The notes below the pieces were generated by a model. That model saw only the letters and a program-made list of their open reading frames with translations, did not search any database and was not told the origin of the DNA. This document shows positions 5,880 through 13,190 of a stretch of DNA of 17,455 bases, one piece after another. The first letter of the stretch is position 1. Each line of letters opens with the position of its first letter. Location of the stretch: positions 1 through 17,455 of the forward strand of contig JACNKJ010000187.1 of NCBI GenBank assembly GCA_014382085.1. Direction: 5' to 3'. Position numbers and translations under genes: made by a program. Origin of the DNA: a bacterium (GTDB taxonomy: Bacteria; Krumholzibacteriota; Krumholzibacteriia; JACNKJ01).

Positions 5880-5899
5880 AATAGCACATTTGTGCTATT
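5880..5899. promoter_or_regulatory. 20-bp dyad AATAGCACA-TT-TGTGCTATT
   Basis: Nine-base arms are perfectly complementary about a 2-bp centre. The dyad ends 28 bp upstream of the nucleotidyltransferase start and 3 bp past the stop of the upstream sensor fragment, both on the minus strand. Its place suits an operator. It could also be a weak transcriptional barrier, although it is not GC-rich and lacks a T-run. Confidence 0.4.
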
Positions 5900-5902
5900 A
5901 AG

Positions 5903-6181
5903 CTATCTCTCAAAGCCCGCAGCCGAGTTGGCCCCAGGCCCACGCACCAGGCCGTTTTGGGTACCCAGCCAAATGAACCCATGGCGATCCTGTATCATGG
6001 CGCGAACCGAATTTTCGGGTAGACCATCGTCCACGGTCAGTTGCTCGAAAATGGGTTGGTATTCAGGGGAGAAGTAGTCGGGAGCCGTGGCGGAAAGCTC
6101 CGGTGAGGCGAAACTGAGAAGAACCATCGACCATGTGATGGATCCGAGCCACAGGTTCAAGATTCTATTGAAATGGTTCAT
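5903..6181 (-). pseudogene. Truncated Reg_prop (two-component sensor N-terminal) fragment
   Basis: A 92-codon ORF with an N-terminal hydrophobic signal segment (about residues 8-32) and then the first blade motif of Reg_prop beta-propeller sensors: FEQLTVDDGLPENSV, AMIQDRHGFIWLGTQNGL. In such sensors this begins a propeller of some 600 residues followed by Y_Y_Y, histidine kinase and often response-regulator domains. Here the match stops after the first blade and a short unrelated tail (VRGPGANSAAGFER) leads to a TAG. No further Reg_prop repeats appear downstream. It is therefore most likely the remnant of a large sensor gene truncated by deletion. No clear ribosome site precedes the ATG at 6181. 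Expression as a short secreted protein cannot be excluded. Confidence 0.65.
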
Positions 6182-6334
6182 CGTCAGTTATCATCGCATT
6201 TTCCCCTTCCCGACAGAAGAAGAATCCATTGCACCCTTAGCAATCCAGTATGTTTTCAACTTCTAAGGGGCGAAGCCTGAAAATCCGAATATTTCTTGGA
6301 TGGTCCCCGTGCCGATATTTGCTACATTCCCGCA

Positions 6335-8203
6335 ATGAGCACCACCCGCCGACTCCTCACTTATCTGAAGCCCTATTGGCGCCGCTGCATTTTGGCCCTG
6401 GGGGCCATCTTCCTGTTTGCGGCGCTCAACGGCATTTCGCTCACACTCATCGTTCCCTTCCTCGACAACCTCTTCAAGAATGAACCCACGGGTCCAGCGC
6501 AGATCGAGATGAGCGCTCCGGAAACCGGGGAACCCAATTTCCTGGACCGCGCCGAAGGATGGAAGGATCGTAGCTTATCGCGCGCGCGGGGTTGGCTCGA
6601 CCGCGGCGAAGCGCGCGAGCGTCTTATGCGCGGGCTCATGGCCATTTTGTTGGCGTACTTTCTGAAGAATCTTTTCGATTACATTCAGGCTTACCTTGTG
6701 CACTACCTAGAGCAACGCAGCCTCTACGACATTCGCCGCGATCTCTACTCTCACCTGCAGCGCCTACCTCTCGGATTTTTCCACGGCCAGCAGACCGGCG
6801 TGCTTATCAGTCGCGTGGTGAATGACGTGAACACGCTCAAGGGCGCCATCGTGGGGGCCACGGCCTCGCTGTTTCGAAACGGACTCATGGTGATCGTGGG
6901 CCTTATCATCATCTTCGCCATCAGTTGGAAGCTTTCCCTGCTCACCTTCCTCATCGTGCCCATCAACGCTCTGCTCATGCGAACCCTCGGGAAATTGCTC
7001 CGGCGAGACAGCACGCGCATTCAGGTGCGCATGGGCGAGATGGCCGGGGCCATCGGCGAAACCGTTACCGGCGCACGCGTGGTTAAGGCCTTCGGCCGGG
7101 AGGCCGACGAGGTGAAACGCTTCGGCTATTTTAATTTGGACTACTTCAAAAGCTCTGTCCGCCTGCGTGCCCTAGGCGCCCTCAATGCGCCGCTCAGCGA
7201 AATGCTCGGCAGTCTGTCGGTTGTTTTCATCGTGGGATATGGCGGCGTGCAAGTTTTGCAGGGCAACATGGAGGCCAGTCATCTGGTACTTTTCGTGGTG
7301 GCGGTGCTGAGCATCGTGGGGCCGCTGCGTCGCATTTCCGAACTCAATCAGATCGTTCAGGAAGGCGTGGCCGCGGGTGAGCGCATCTTCCAGATATTGG
7401 ATGAAGAATCCGAGCGCTCGTGCCTGGAGCACGGCGAGGTACCGGGTCCCTTGAGCGAGGCCATCCGTTTCGAGAACGTGGAGTTTGGTTATCGCGAGGG
7501 TTTGCCGGTGATCCATGATCTAAACTTGGAAATATCCAAAGGCCAAATCGTGGCTCTTGTGGGTCCCAGCGGCGGGGGAAAGAGTACACTGGCCGATCTG
7601 CTCGCGCGTTTCTACGAACCGGACGCCGGTCGACTGAGCGTGGATGGCAGGGACCTGCGCGAGTTCAAGCTCTCATCCTGGCGCGACAAGTTCGGCATCG
7701 TCACCCAAGACGTGCTGCTCTTTAACGACTCCATCTTGAACAACATTGCCTATGGTCGTCCATCGGCCACGCGGGAAATGGTGGAAGAGGCTGCTCGTGC
7801 CGCTCGCGCCCACGACTTCATCTTGGACGCGCCCGAAGGCTATGACACCATCATCGGCGAGCGCGGCCTACAGCTTTCCGGCGGCCAACGTCAGCGCTTG
7901 GCCATCGCCCGTGCCTTGCTGAAGGATCCCGAAATTCTCATCTTCGATGAAGCAACCAGCGCCTTGGACACCGAGAGCGAAATGCTTGTGCAGGAGGCCA
8001 TCGATCGCCTCATGAGCGGACGCACGGCACTGGTCATCGCCCATCGGCTATCAACCATTCACGGGGCCGATCGCATTGCGGTGATCGATAATGGGCAGCT
8101 GGTGCAGGAGGGCCGTCACGACGAACTCATGGCGGCGGGCGGGCTCTATCGTCAGCTTTATGAAATGCAGTTCGCCCAGCAGGAGAAGGTCGACCTGCCA
8201 TGA
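6335..8203 (+). CDS. ABC exporter, MsbA-like (fused membrane and ATPase domains)
   Basis: A 622-residue half-transporter that would act as a homodimer in the inner membrane, exporting lipid-like or hydrophobic substrates. The six-helix membrane domain spans about residues 10-340, with a charged, non-helical insert of some 60 residues between helices 1 and 2 (NEPTGPAQIEMSAPETGEPN onward). The ATPase domain has Walker A GPSGGGKST (410-418), the Q-loop VTQDVLLF, signature LSGGQ (514-518), Walker B ILIFDE with Asp538-Glu539, and the H-loop IAHRLST. All catalytic residues are present. ATG 6335 (MSTTRRLL) is preferred over an upstream in-frame ATG at 6296 because it gives a normal N-terminus; neither has a Shine-Dalgarno sequence, and TACATT six bases before 6335 hints at a leaderless message. 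The stop overlaps the next start by 4 nt (ATGA), coupling it to the glycyl-radical genes. Substrate unknown. Confidence 0.92.
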   Translation: MSTTRRLLTYLKPYWRRCILALGAIFLFAALNGISLTLIVPFLDNLFKNEPTGPAQIEMSAPETGEPNFLDRAEGWKDRSLSRARGWLDRGEARERLMRGLMAILLAYFLKNLFDYIQAYLVHYLEQRSLYDIRRDLYSHLQRLPLGFFHGQQTGVLISRVVNDVNTLKGAIVGATASLFRNGLMVIVGLIIIFAISWKLSLLTFLIVPINALLMRTLGKLLRRDSTRIQVRMGEMAGAIGETVTGARVVKAFGREADEVKRFGYFNLDYFKSSVRLRALGALNAPLSEMLGSLSVVFIVGYGGVQVLQGNMEASHLVLFVVAVLSIVGPLRRISELNQIVQEGVAAGERIFQILDEESERSCLEHGEVPGPLSEAIRFENVEFGYREGLPVIHDLNLEISKGQIVALVGPSGGGKSTLADLLARFYEPDAGRLSVDGRDLREFKLSSWRDKFGIVTQDVLLFNDSILNNIAYGRPSATREMVEEAARAARAHDFILDAPEGYDTIIGERGLQLSGGQRQRLAIARALLKDPEILIFDEATSALDTESEMLVQEAIDRLMSGRTALVIAHRLSTIHGADRIAVIDNGQLVQEGRHDELMAAGGLYRQLYEMQFAQQEKVDLP

Positions 8204-9117
8204 CCCGTGGCCTGATCTTCGATCTCAAACGCTTCTCCGTGCATGACGGCCCCGGTATTCGTAGCACGGTATTCCTCAAGGGCTGTCCCTTCCAATGCCC
8301 CTGGTGCCACAATCCCGAAAGCCGATCTGCGAAAGCCCAGCTTCTCTTCCGCGAGGAACTTTGCCTGGGATGCGCCAAGTGCGTAGAGGCTTGCCCCGAA
8401 GAGGCCATCGTCATGGTAGATGGCAAAAGCCAGACCGACGAACAGGGCTGCCGCCTGCGCGGGGAATGTGTCGAAGCCTGTCCCGTGGGCGCCCGCGAAC
8501 TGTTGGGCCGTCAGGTGAGCGTCGAAGGATTACTGGTAGAACTCCAGCGCGATCGCGTTTTCTATGAGGAGTCCGGTGGGGGAGTTACCTTTTCCGGCGG
8601 CGAGCCCCTGGCTCAGGCCGATTTTCTGATTGCCGCCTTGGAAGCTTGTGACGATGCCGGATTGCATCGGGCGGTGGATACCACCGGCCATGCCGATTCA
8701 CAGGTATTCCGCGCCATGGCCGAGCGAGCCGACTTGGTGCTCTTCGATTTAAAAATCATGGATCCCGACAGGCACCGAGAGCTAACCGGTACGGACAATG
8801 CTCTGTTGCTGTCAAACCTCAAGTTGCTTGGGGAAATCGGCTGCGCGGTGGAAGTCCGGGTGCCGGTGATTCCCGGCGTCAACGATGACGAAGCGAACAT
8901 CAAGGCCACCGCCGAGATCCTGGTCGACTTGAAAAATCTCGTGGGCCTGACCCTGCTGCCCTTTCATTCCGGTGCCCGGGACAAGTATCCTCGCTTCGGA
9001 TTGAACTGGACGCTGTCGGAGAATCTTCAGGCAAATGGCGAGAAATTAGAAGCGCTGGCATCGATACTGCGAAAGGCGAATCTGCCTGTGAGCATTGGAG
9101 GTGAAAAGGATGAATGA
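8200..9117 (+). CDS. Glycyl-radical-enzyme activating enzyme (radical SAM)
   Basis: Radical SAM activases use a [4Fe-4S] cluster and SAM to abstract a hydrogen from the conserved glycine of a partner glycyl radical enzyme, under anaerobic conditions. The 305 residues begin FSVHDGPGIRSTVFLKGC and carry the CxxxCxxC motif as Cys29, Cys33 and Cys36 (CPFQCPWC). A ferredoxin-like insert follows. Its first cluster motif is complete (Cys55, 58, 61, 65; CLGCAKCVEACP). The second reads CRLRGECVEACP, with Arg87 where the second cysteine should be, leaving Cys84, 90 and 94. The SAM-binding GGE motif is in VTFSGGEPLAQ. It overlaps the upstream ABC gene by 4 nt and the downstream glycyl radical enzyme by 8 nt, so its partner is the next gene. 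A clustered activase of the two-cluster class fits glycyl radical dehydratases. Confidence 0.94.
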   Translation: MTRGLIFDLKRFSVHDGPGIRSTVFLKGCPFQCPWCHNPESRSAKAQLLFREELCLGCAKCVEACPEEAIVMVDGKSQTDEQGCRLRGECVEACPVGARELLGRQVSVEGLLVELQRDRVFYEESGGGVTFSGGEPLAQADFLIAALEACDDAGLHRAVDTTGHADSQVFRAMAERADLVLFDLKIMDPDRHRELTGTDNALLLSNLKLLGEIGCAVEVRVPVIPGVNDDEANIKATAEILVDLKNLVGLTLLPFHSGARDKYPRFGLNWTLSENLQANGEKLEALASILRKANLPVSIGGEKDE

Positions 9118-11461
9118 GCGCGTTACCGAATTGAGACGTGAGAGCCGGGAAACGCCGGTGAGTCTTTCCATGGAGAGAGCCGTCCTGATCACCGAGTACT
9201 ACCGCGAGAATGAAGGAAAACTTTCAACGCCCATGCTGCGTGCAAGTACCTTCGCGCATCTCTGCGAGCGCAAGACCCTACACTTGGGTAAGGGTGAACT
9301 CATCGTTGGCGAGCGTGGCCCTGCGCCAAGGGCGGTGCCCACCTTTCCCGAGCTCACCTGTCACAGTGAGGAAGACCTGCGCATCCTGCGCGATCGGGAA
9401 AAGATTCCTTATGCGGTGAGCGAAGAGGATATTCATTTGCACCTGCGCGAAGTTCTTCCCTACTGGCAGGGAAGAAGCCTGCGCGACCAGATATTCAAAG
9501 AGCTCCCCCTAAATTGGAAAGACACTTTCGCTGCCGGCGTTTTCACCGAGTTCATGGAGCAGCGCGCGCCCGGACACACGACACTCGACGGCAAGCCCTA
9601 CGAGAAGGGTCTTCTGGATTTCAAAGCGGAGATCGCCGCCGCTCTCGATATACTGGACCGAGATCCGGATGACGAAGCCAGGAGTGAGCAACTTCGCGCC
9701 ATGGATCTGGCTTGCGATGGCGTTATTCGTTTTGCCGAGCGCCATGCTGATCTGGCCGATGAGCTGGCCGAGTTAGAAGAAGACCCGGCTCGCCGCGAGG
9801 AGTTACGTAGTATTGCCCATATCTGCCGCCATGTACCTGCTCACGCGCCGCGCACTTTCCACGAAGCCCTGCAGATGTACTGGTTCCTGCATCTGGGCAC
9901 AGTCACTGAACTCAATGGCTGGGACTCCATGAATCCCGGGCACTTGGACCGTCATCTGCTGCCCTTTTATGAACGCGAACTGGCGGCGGGAAAACTGACG
10001 AAGGAAGACGCGCGGGAACTGCTTCAGTGCTTTCTCATCAAGTTCAACAATCAGCCCGCACCGCCCAAGGTGGGCGTGACCGCAGCCGAGAGCGGTACCT
10101 ACAACGATTTCACGAACATCAATCTGGGCGGCATTCTGCGCGATGGATCCGATGGCGTGAACGAACTCAGCTTTCTCATCCTTGAAGTCTTCGACGAGAT
10201 CCATCTGCTGCAGCCTCAGTGCAACATCCAGTTGAGTCGCAAGAGCCCAGACAGTTTCCTCAAGGCGGCGCTGCGCGTGCTGCGCAAGGGATATGGCTAT
10301 CCTTCCATGTTCAACGTGGATGGCGTGGTGGCGCAGATGCTGCGCTGCGGCAAAACCTTGGCCGACGCGCGGGATGGCGGCAGCAGCGGTTGCGTGGAAA
10401 CGGGAGCCTTCGGCAAGGAGGCCTACATCCTCACGGGCTATTTCAACACGCCCAAGATTTTGGAAATCACCCTGCACAATGGCTTCGATCCGCGTACCCA
10501 AAAACAGTTGGGGCCAAAAACCGGTGACCCCCGCGAATTCGCCAACTATGAAGACCTCTTCGCCGCCTTCCAGACTCAACTGCGACACTTCATGGACATC
10601 AAGCTACCGGGCAACGCGATCATCGAAGCGATCTACGCCGAGAAGATGCCGGCGGTCTTTCTGTCGGTGCTCATCGACGACTGCATTGAAAAGGGCCTGG
10701 ATTACAATGCCGGCGGCGCGAGATACAACACCAGCTTTGTGCAGGGCGTGGGTATCGGCAGTATCACCGACAGTCTTTCGGCACTGAAAACGCATGTTTT
10801 CGAGGGTGCGCTGAGCATGGATGAACTGCTCGCCGCGCTGAATGTCAACTTCGAGGATCGCGAAGAGATTAGGCGAACCCTGTCCGAGCGCAGCCCTCGC
10901 TACGGCAACGACGATGATGCCGCTGATGCCATCATGCGCGATGTCTTCGACACACTTTTTGACGCGGTAGATGGCCGGCCCAACTTGCGCGGCGGTCGCT
11001 ATCATTTGGATATGCTGCCCACCACCTGCCACATCTATTTCGGATCGGTGCTGGGAGCCACGCCCGAGGGGCGCCACGCGGGCCTGCCCGTGTCCGAGGG
11101 AATCTCCCCGGTGCAGGGAGCCGATCGCAAGGGTCCTACGGCGGTGCTCAAGTCGGCGGCCAAGATGGATCACCTGCGCACCTGCGGCACATTGCTCAAC
11201 ATGAAGTTTCTGCCCGGCCTTCTATCGGAGAAGGCTGGCATCGAAAAAGTGGCCATGCTCTTGCGCGGCTACTTCCGCCTGGACGGTCATCACATTCAGC
11301 TCAATGTTGTGGATGCCCAAACCTTGCGCGCTGCCCAGGCGAAGCCGGAAGAGCATCGCGACCTCATTGTTCGGGTGGCCGGCTACAGCGACTATTTCTG
11401 CGATCTCAGCCGCGAACTTCAGGACGAGATTATTCTCCGCCGAGCCCACGGCGATGCCTAA
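9110..11461 (+). CDS. hypD: Glycyl radical enzyme, probable trans-4-hydroxy-L-proline dehydratase
   Basis: A 783-residue cytoplasmic glycyl radical enzyme. Visible key residues are the thiyl-radical Cys428 with Glu430 (SSGCVETGAFG) and the radical glycine Gly758 (RVAGYSDYF) near the C-terminus. From memory, Clostridioides difficile HypD uses Asp278, Ser334, Phe340, Cys434, Glu436, Tyr450, Thr645 and Gly765. Here Asp272, Ser328, Phe334, Cys428, Glu430, Tyr444, Thr639 and Gly758 sit at an offset of 6 (7 for Gly), a striking match. HypD removes water from trans-4-hydroxyproline to give pyrroline-5-carboxylate, which ProC then reduces to proline. No proC is adjacent. His156 is near, but not exactly at, the expected His160 equivalent. 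Start 9110 has GGAGG 8 nt upstream. Another GCVE-type dehydratase or eliminase remains possible; the superfamily is certain. Confidence 0.78.
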   Translation: MNERVTELRRESRETPVSLSMERAVLITEYYRENEGKLSTPMLRASTFAHLCERKTLHLGKGELIVGERGPAPRAVPTFPELTCHSEEDLRILRDREKIPYAVSEEDIHLHLREVLPYWQGRSLRDQIFKELPLNWKDTFAAGVFTEFMEQRAPGHTTLDGKPYEKGLLDFKAEIAAALDILDRDPDDEARSEQLRAMDLACDGVIRFAERHADLADELAELEEDPARREELRSIAHICRHVPAHAPRTFHEALQMYWFLHLGTVTELNGWDSMNPGHLDRHLLPFYERELAAGKLTKEDARELLQCFLIKFNNQPAPPKVGVTAAESGTYNDFTNINLGGILRDGSDGVNELSFLILEVFDEIHLLQPQCNIQLSRKSPDSFLKAALRVLRKGYGYPSMFNVDGVVAQMLRCGKTLADARDGGSSGCVETGAFGKEAYILTGYFNTPKILEITLHNGFDPRTQKQLGPKTGDPREFANYEDLFAAFQTQLRHFMDIKLPGNAIIEAIYAEKMPAVFLSVLIDDCIEKGLDYNAGGARYNTSFVQGVGIGSITDSLSALKTHVFEGALSMDELLAALNVNFEDREEIRRTLSERSPRYGNDDDAADAIMRDVFDTLFDAVDGRPNLRGGRYHLDMLPTTCHIYFGSVLGATPEGRHAGLPVSEGISPVQGADRKGPTAVLKSAAKMDHLRTCGTLLNMKFLPGLLSEKAGIEKVAMLLRGYFRLDGHHIQLNVVDAQTLRAAQAKPEEHRDLIVRVAGYSDYFCDLSRELQDEIILRRAHGDA

Positions 11462-11529
11462 GTATCGAAGGAATCACTGCCCGCAGAGCCTAAGCTTTCT
11501 AATTATAATAGGTTAACAAGGTTTCAATC

Positions 11530-11557
11530 TTGCGAAACTCTTTTGCCGGCCTAGATT
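11530..11557 (+). promoter_or_regulatory. Predicted promoter of the trans-sulfuration enzyme gene
   Basis: TTGCGA (11530-11535) and TAGATT (11552-11557) are 16 nt apart, 21 bp ahead of the start codon. The same -10 form, TAGATT, recurs ahead of the nfu gene, which supports both. No terminator was seen after the glycyl-radical-enzyme gene, so read-through may also contribute. Confidence 0.5.
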
Positions 11558-11578
11558 GTTCGGGAAAGGGGGTTCGCC

Positions 11579-12796
11579 ATGAAGCTAGCTTCCAGGAGCC
11601 CAAAGACCCGTTGTGTACACGCGGGCGCCGCCGATAACGAGTACCGGGCGGTTACGCCTCCCATCGTCCAGACTTCCACTTTCAAGTTCGACAATGCCGA
11701 GCAGGGCGCAGCCTGTTTCGCAGGCGAAGATGGGGGATACATCTACACGCGCATGGGTAATCCAACAGTGGGCGCCCTGGAAAATGCACTGGCCGATTTG
11801 GAAGGTGGTGCCGGAGCCCAGGCCTGTGCCAGCGGCATGGCGGCCATTCATACGATGATGGCCACGTTTTTGGACGCAGGCTCCCATGTGGTCTGCGGCG
11901 AGTCGGTTTACGGTCCCGTGACATCACTTTTAGCAGGACCCCTGTCGCGCCTTGGCGTGACGGCGACATTCGTGGACAGCAGCGATGCCTGCGCGGTGGC
12001 GGCTGCCATGCAGGGGAACACACGCCTGCTGCACGTGGAAACGCCGGGCAATCCGACCATGGTGGTCAGCGATCTTCGCGCACTCGCCGACATCGCCCAT
12101 GCCCATGATGCGCGCCTGTCGGTGGACAACACCTTCCTCACGCCCATCCTGCAGCGCCCTTTGGAATTGGGTGCGGATATCGTGGTGCACAGTTTGACCA
12201 AGTTCATCAACGGCCATGCCGATGTGATCGGCGGAGCCATGATTGCGGCCGGCGATGAAGATCATCGCAGCCTGCGCAAGTCACTCAACTTGCTTGGCGG
12301 GGTACTTGGTCCCATGGAATCTTTCCTGGTGCTTCGCGGATTACGCACTCTTGCCCTGCGCATGGAGCGGCACTGTGAATCCGCGCTCACTTTGGCCCGT
12401 TGGCTGGAGGCGCGGGAAGATGTTCAGTGGCTACGTTACCCAGGCCTTCCGAGTCATCCTCAGTTCGAACTATCCCAGCGCCAAGCTTCAGGTGGAGGTG
12501 GCGTGATTTCCTTCGGCCTGTGCGGAGGTTTGCAGGCCGGGCGGCAGCTCATGAATTCCGTGAAGCTGGCCCAGCTTGCCGTGAGCCTCGGTGGCGTGGA
12601 AACGCTCATTCAGCATCCCGCCAGCATGACTCATGCGGGCATGTCGCCGGAGCTTCGTCGCCAGGCCGGCATCGACGAGGGGCTCGTAAGAATCTCGGTG
12701 GGCATTGAGGATATCGATGAAATCATTGCAGATCTGGAGCAGGCCCTGAACAGATCCGCCTCTCACACCCTTGCAGGGGACGCGTCTCTCGGCTAG
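11579..12796 (+). CDS. Cys/Met-metabolism PLP-dependent enzyme (trans-sulfuration family)
   Basis: A 405-residue PLP enzyme of the cystathionine gamma-synthase / gamma-lyase / methionine gamma-lyase / O-acylhomoserine sulfhydrylase family, fold type I. PLP would form the Schiff base with Lys208 (HSLTKFINGHADVIGG). Also visible are YTRMGNPT, CASGMAA, the Tyr111 that stacks on PLP (ESVYGP), LSVDNTF with the PLP-ring Asp, and the C-terminal substrate-binding stretch SLGGVETLIQHPASMTH ... VRISVGIED. The Cys typical of methionine gamma-lyase two residues after this Tyr is Pro113 here, and the Lys-Asp pair of that enzyme is not seen (NLLGGVLGP), so a lyase or synthase acting on cystathionine or an O-acylhomoserine is at least as likely. 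The start has only a weak purine-rich site (GGGGG). It has its own promoter, and its TAG stop lies inside the -10 box of the following nfu gene. Confidence 0.88.
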   Translation: MKLASRSPKTRCVHAGAADNEYRAVTPPIVQTSTFKFDNAEQGAACFAGEDGGYIYTRMGNPTVGALENALADLEGGAGAQACASGMAAIHTMMATFLDAGSHVVCGESVYGPVTSLLAGPLSRLGVTATFVDSSDACAVAAAMQGNTRLLHVETPGNPTMVVSDLRALADIAHAHDARLSVDNTFLTPILQRPLELGADIVVHSLTKFINGHADVIGGAMIAAGDEDHRSLRKSLNLLGGVLGPMESFLVLRGLRTLALRMERHCESALTLARWLEAREDVQWLRYPGLPSHPQFELSQRQASGGGGVISFGLCGGLQAGRQLMNSVKLAQLAVSLGGVETLIQHPASMTHAGMSPELRRQAGIDEGLVRISVGIEDIDEIIADLEQALNRSASHTLAGDASLG

Positions 12797-12799
12797 ATT
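12771..12799 (+). promoter_or_regulatory. Predicted promoter of nfu, overlapping the upstream stop codon
   Basis: TTGCAG (12771-12776) and TAGATT (12794-12799) are separated by 17 nt. The first three bases of the -10 box are the TAG stop codon of the preceding PLP-enzyme gene. The GTG start of nfu lies 30 nt further on. Confidence 0.5.
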
Positions 12800-12829
12800 G
12801 GCGGTGGACCCAGGCCCCGAGGAGGAGCC

Positions 12830-13081
12830 GTGAGCGAGAATCAGGAACTCACCCAGCGCGTTGAAAAAGCCCTCGACATGATTCGTCCCGCCCTGCGTAT
12901 GGACGGCGGCGATATCGAACTCGTGGAAGTCACCGGCGATGGTGTGGTCCGCGTGCGTCTCCAGGGCGCTTGCGTGGGCTGCCCCTCGGCCGCCATTACC
13001 TTGCAGGCCGGCGTAGAGGCCACCCTCAAGGAACAGGTGCCCGAAGTTGTGCGCGTGGAAAACGTGCCGACGATGTTCTAA
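12830..13081 (+). CDS. NifU C-terminal-domain protein (Nfu-type Fe-S scaffold)
   Basis: An 83-residue protein made of the NifU C-terminal (Nfu) domain alone, which binds a [4Fe-4S] cluster between two subunits and hands it to apo-proteins. Diagnostic features are the N-terminal IRPALRMDGGDIELVEV and the ligand motif GACVGCPSAAITL with the two cysteines in CxxC. The length matches free-standing Nfu proteins. The GTG start at 12830 is supported by a GAGGAGGAG ribosome site with suitable spacing, and no ATG in the frame precedes it. It follows a sulfur-amino-acid enzyme and lies within 2 kb of an Fe-S-rich radical SAM enzyme. A link to those is reasonable but unproven. An intrinsic terminator follows 22 nt after the stop. 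Confidence 0.93.
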   Translation: MSENQELTQRVEKALDMIRPALRMDGGDIELVEVTGDGVVRVRLQGACVGCPSAAITLQAGVEATLKEQVPEVVRVENVPTMF

Positions 13082-13103
13082 TATCGGGCCATCAGCTTAC
13101 AGC

Positions 13104-13135
13104 CAGAAACCCTCGCAATCCGCGGGGGTTTTCTG
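13104..13135 (+). terminator. Intrinsic terminator after nfu
   Basis: CAGAAACCC and CGC pair with GCG and GGGTTTTCTG around a short loop at about 13117-13121, with one T-G pair and one unpaired T. The design (A-tract, C-run, loop, G-run, T-tract) is the same as in the two terminators at 1670 and 2354. Confidence 0.8.
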
Positions 13136-13190
13136 CTATCTGCTTCCCAAATCCTTGCGACCCTGTAGAATCACCTTTTAGGAGGGAAGT

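Noticed and set aside
6234..6269. 7-bp inverted repeat CCCTTAG ... CTAAGGG with a 22-nt loop, upstream of the ABC exporter
   Set aside because: Arms are short and the loop is long. This level of pairing is expected by chance, and there is no T-run or SD to sequester.
6296..6334. A longer N-terminus (ATG at 6296) for the ABC exporter
   Set aside because: It adds 13 residues not typical of MsbA-like proteins and also lacks a ribosome site; the ATG at 6335 gives the standard start.
9803..10588. A 261-codon minus-strand open frame opposite the glycyl radical enzyme
   Set aside because: It overlaps active-site-coding sequence of the real gene, has no recognisable domain, and is a byproduct of GC-rich codon usage.
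11504..11509. A perfect TATAAT between the glycyl radical enzyme and the PLP-enzyme gene
   Set aside because: No -35-like hexamer lies at 16-18 nt upstream, and the TTGCGA/TAGATT pair nearer the gene is better placed.
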